13,960 bases of DNA, taken from JBIKWM01 sp044356305 (GTDB taxonomy: Bacteria > Bacteroidota > Bacteroidia > UBA10329). The stretch covers positions 1 through 13,960 of the forward strand of contig JBIKWM010000058.1 of assembly GCA_044356305.1 (NCBI GenBank), read 5' to 3'. This document shows positions 13,721-13,960 of the stretch, in pieces. Made by a program: the position numbers and the translations under genes. Within the stretch, counting starts at the first letter, position 1, and each line of letters begins with the position of its first letter. The notes below the pieces were generated by a model. It was given only the letters and a program-made list of their open reading frames with translations, was not told the origin of the DNA and did not search any database.

Positions 13721-13960
13721 CAGCATGCTTCGACTTCGCCCGGCATGACATAGGTGGCCATGCTCAGGATGGCGGGGCCGATACCTATGTCACCGTGAGC
13801 CTTTCGGCTATGGCCAGCATGCTTCGACTTCGCTCAGCATGACAGGGCCGCGATACCTATGTCACCCTGAGCGAAGTCGAAGGGTGCTCAGTATCAGGCT
13901 TGGCGTTAGGTCCGGCATGCTTCGACTCCGCTCAGCATGACATAGGTGGCCTTGCTCAGG
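13721..13960. repeat. REP-like palindromic repeat array reaching the right edge
   Basis: The motif GCATGCTTCGAC occurs three times (about 13723, 13818, 13915), and CCTATGTCACC twice (about 13784, 13856), which is partly the reverse complement of GCATGACATAGG in the outer copies. Positions 13723-13768 and 13915-13960 are 46-bp direct repeats with 4 differences. GGGCCG..ATACCTATGTCAC also recurs (13775 and 13845, the second with an extra CG). This modular, alternately inverted arrangement is like BIME/REP elements. The array continues beyond the window. Confidence 0.85.
13821..13883. repeat. Large hairpin within the REP-like array
   Basis: A 24-nt left arm (13821-13844) and right arm (13860-13883) are complementary at 21 of 24 positions, including the unbroken 16-bp CTTCGACTTCGCTCAG stem and a TGACA/TGTCA inner stem, with a 15-nt loop. 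It could stop transcription from either side or be a target for a RAYT-type transposase; neither is shown here. Confidence 0.85.

Noticed and set aside
13721..13960. CRISPR-like array at the right edge
   Set aside because: Repeat copies are partly inverted, unevenly spaced and form hairpins; there are no uniform spacers and no cas genes.

Overview
The window reads as chromosomal DNA from a fairly GC-rich member of the Bacteroidota, probably Flavobacteriales-like. Two secreted proteins end in type IX secretion (T9SS) C-terminal sorting domains, starts often lack a strong Shine-Dalgarno sequence, one candidate promoter has the Bacteroidota -7 box TAnnTTTG, and the non-coding DNA carries a GATTGNN heptamer array and CTTCGACTTCGCTCAG palindromes of a kind common in this phylum. 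The lineage is inferred; no rRNA or marker gene is present. No tRNA, rRNA, CRISPR, integrase or transposase was found.

Layout. (1) Positions 1-720: the left edge holds a minus-strand gene that runs off the window and seems broken. A free-standing signal-peptide ORF (634-554) is followed, after stops and a frame change, by an open frame from 488 to the edge. Two hairpins lie inside that frame, and a stem-loop separates this locus from the next gene. (2) Positions 721-6607, minus strand: in transcription order galactokinase (galK), a T9SS-exported alpha/beta-hydrolase, a small lipoprotein overlapping it by 4 nt, and a T9SS-exported fungalysin-like (M36) zinc metalloprotease. The last three form an envelope/secretion set. 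(3) Positions 6600-12005, plus strand: six closely packed genes, several joined by GTGA/ATGA stop-start overlaps. They are an Mpo1/DUF962-like membrane protein, a class 3 aldehyde dehydrogenase, an exported alkaline-phosphatase-superfamily phosphodiesterase, an enoyl-CoA hydratase/isomerase, an AtuA (DUF1446) protein, and a separate small protein matching the C-terminal ferredoxin-fold domain of AtuA. (4) Positions 12006-13960: a lower-GC, repeat-rich segment with a ten-copy heptamer array, an unrecognised small secreted protein (minus), a DinB/YfiT-type metal-dependent protein (plus) and a REP-like palindrome array reaching the right edge.

How the genes may work together. The six-gene plus-strand run is the most interesting part. 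Mpo1 proteins shorten 2-hydroxy fatty acids by alpha-oxidation, class 3 ALDHs turn long-chain aldehydes into acids, crotonase-fold enzymes act on enoyl-CoAs, and AtuA proteins belong to acyclic terpene/branched acyl-CoA catabolism. Together they suggest a hydroxy-, branched- or isoprenoid-lipid breakdown module. The biotin-dependent geranyl-CoA carboxylase that normally accompanies AtuA is absent here, and AtuA is split into two genes. The pathway assignment is inference from gene families and order.
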